Below, piece by piece: positions 63,986-64,000 of a DNA stretch of 64,000 bases. A program made the translations under genes and the position numbers. Source of the stretch: Paenibacillus sp. An7 (lineage in GTDB: Bacteria > Bacillota > Bacilli > Paenibacillales > Paenibacillaceae); contig NZ_WTWX01000006.1 of assembly GCF_009870785.1 (NCBI RefSeq), positions 1-64,000 of the forward strand. Reading direction: 5' to 3'. The notes beneath the pieces were generated by a model. The model had not been told where the DNA came from and did not search any database. It worked only from the letters and a program-made list of their open reading frames with translations. How positions within the stretch are numbered: the first letter of the stretch is position 1; each line of letters opens with the position of its first letter.

Positions 63986-64000
63986 TTGGAAAACGTTGAA
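63986..64000 (+). CDS. Possible start of a gene cut by the window edge
   Basis: GGGAG at 63973 lies 8 bp before TTG GAA AAC GTT GAA, which would begin (M)ENVE. Too little is visible to judge. Confidence 0.3.

Overview
The window looks like a chromosomal piece of a Gram-positive Bacillales bacterium, most probably Paenibacillus or a close relative. The evidence is the Bacillus-type purine operon order (purE-K-B-C-S-Q-L-F-M-N-H-D), strong AGGAGG ribosome binding sites, several TTG/GTG starts, and Bacillus-type neighbours (YerB, YerC, YqfQ, DgkB next to RlmCD, DUF4317). No rRNA or tRNA gene was seen. The species call is inference; no database search was possible.

Layout. 1-14802: purine operon from the 3' part of purE to purD, with overlapping or closely spaced genes broken by unusual noncoding gaps (purC-purS about 700 bp, purF-purM about 560 bp with a 163-bp tandem repeat). 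15231-18858: an esterase, a DUF4176 protein, ilvA with a CodY-like box, a VOC-family protein under a twin-palindrome operator, and an unknown protein. 19055-21850: a secreted protein with a copper-amine-oxidase-like N-terminal domain and six repeats of about 127 residues. 21964-26199: a PocR/AraC regulator divergent from glycerol dehydrogenase and single-chain dihydroxyacetone kinase, with a cre-like site between them. 26270-39903: membrane, hydrolase and dioxygenase genes, DoxX, YerB, the DUF47-Pit phosphate pair, CorA, YqfQ, YerC, a CbiX-like chelatase, diacylglycerol kinase and the 23S rRNA methyltransferase rlmCD.

39904-50700 is an accessory region at the 3' end of rlmCD. The rlmCD end and its downstream sequence occur again at 46491-46760, and part of it a third time at 50607-50700. 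Between the first two copies lie a decayed large serine recombinase, an AT-rich 1552-residue SF1 helicase with a C-terminal Vsr/DUF559-like nuclease domain (a likely one-protein phage defence gene), and a frameshifted ORF. Between the second and third copies lie an alpha-galactosidase, a small zinc-ribbon protein, an AraC regulator and a DUF1648 membrane protein.

51046-64000: tRNA-dihydrouridine synthase, a MetE-like protein, an SF0329-like protein, hybrid cluster protein (hcp) divergent from a two-gene pyruvate:ferredoxin-type oxidoreductase, formate-THF ligase, a DUF4317 protein and an unknown protein. FNR-like boxes (TGTGA-N6-TCACA type) lie upstream of doxX and between hcp and the oxidoreductase. 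They sit at the -41.5 spacing expected of an FNR activator, which suggests a small oxygen-limitation regulon.
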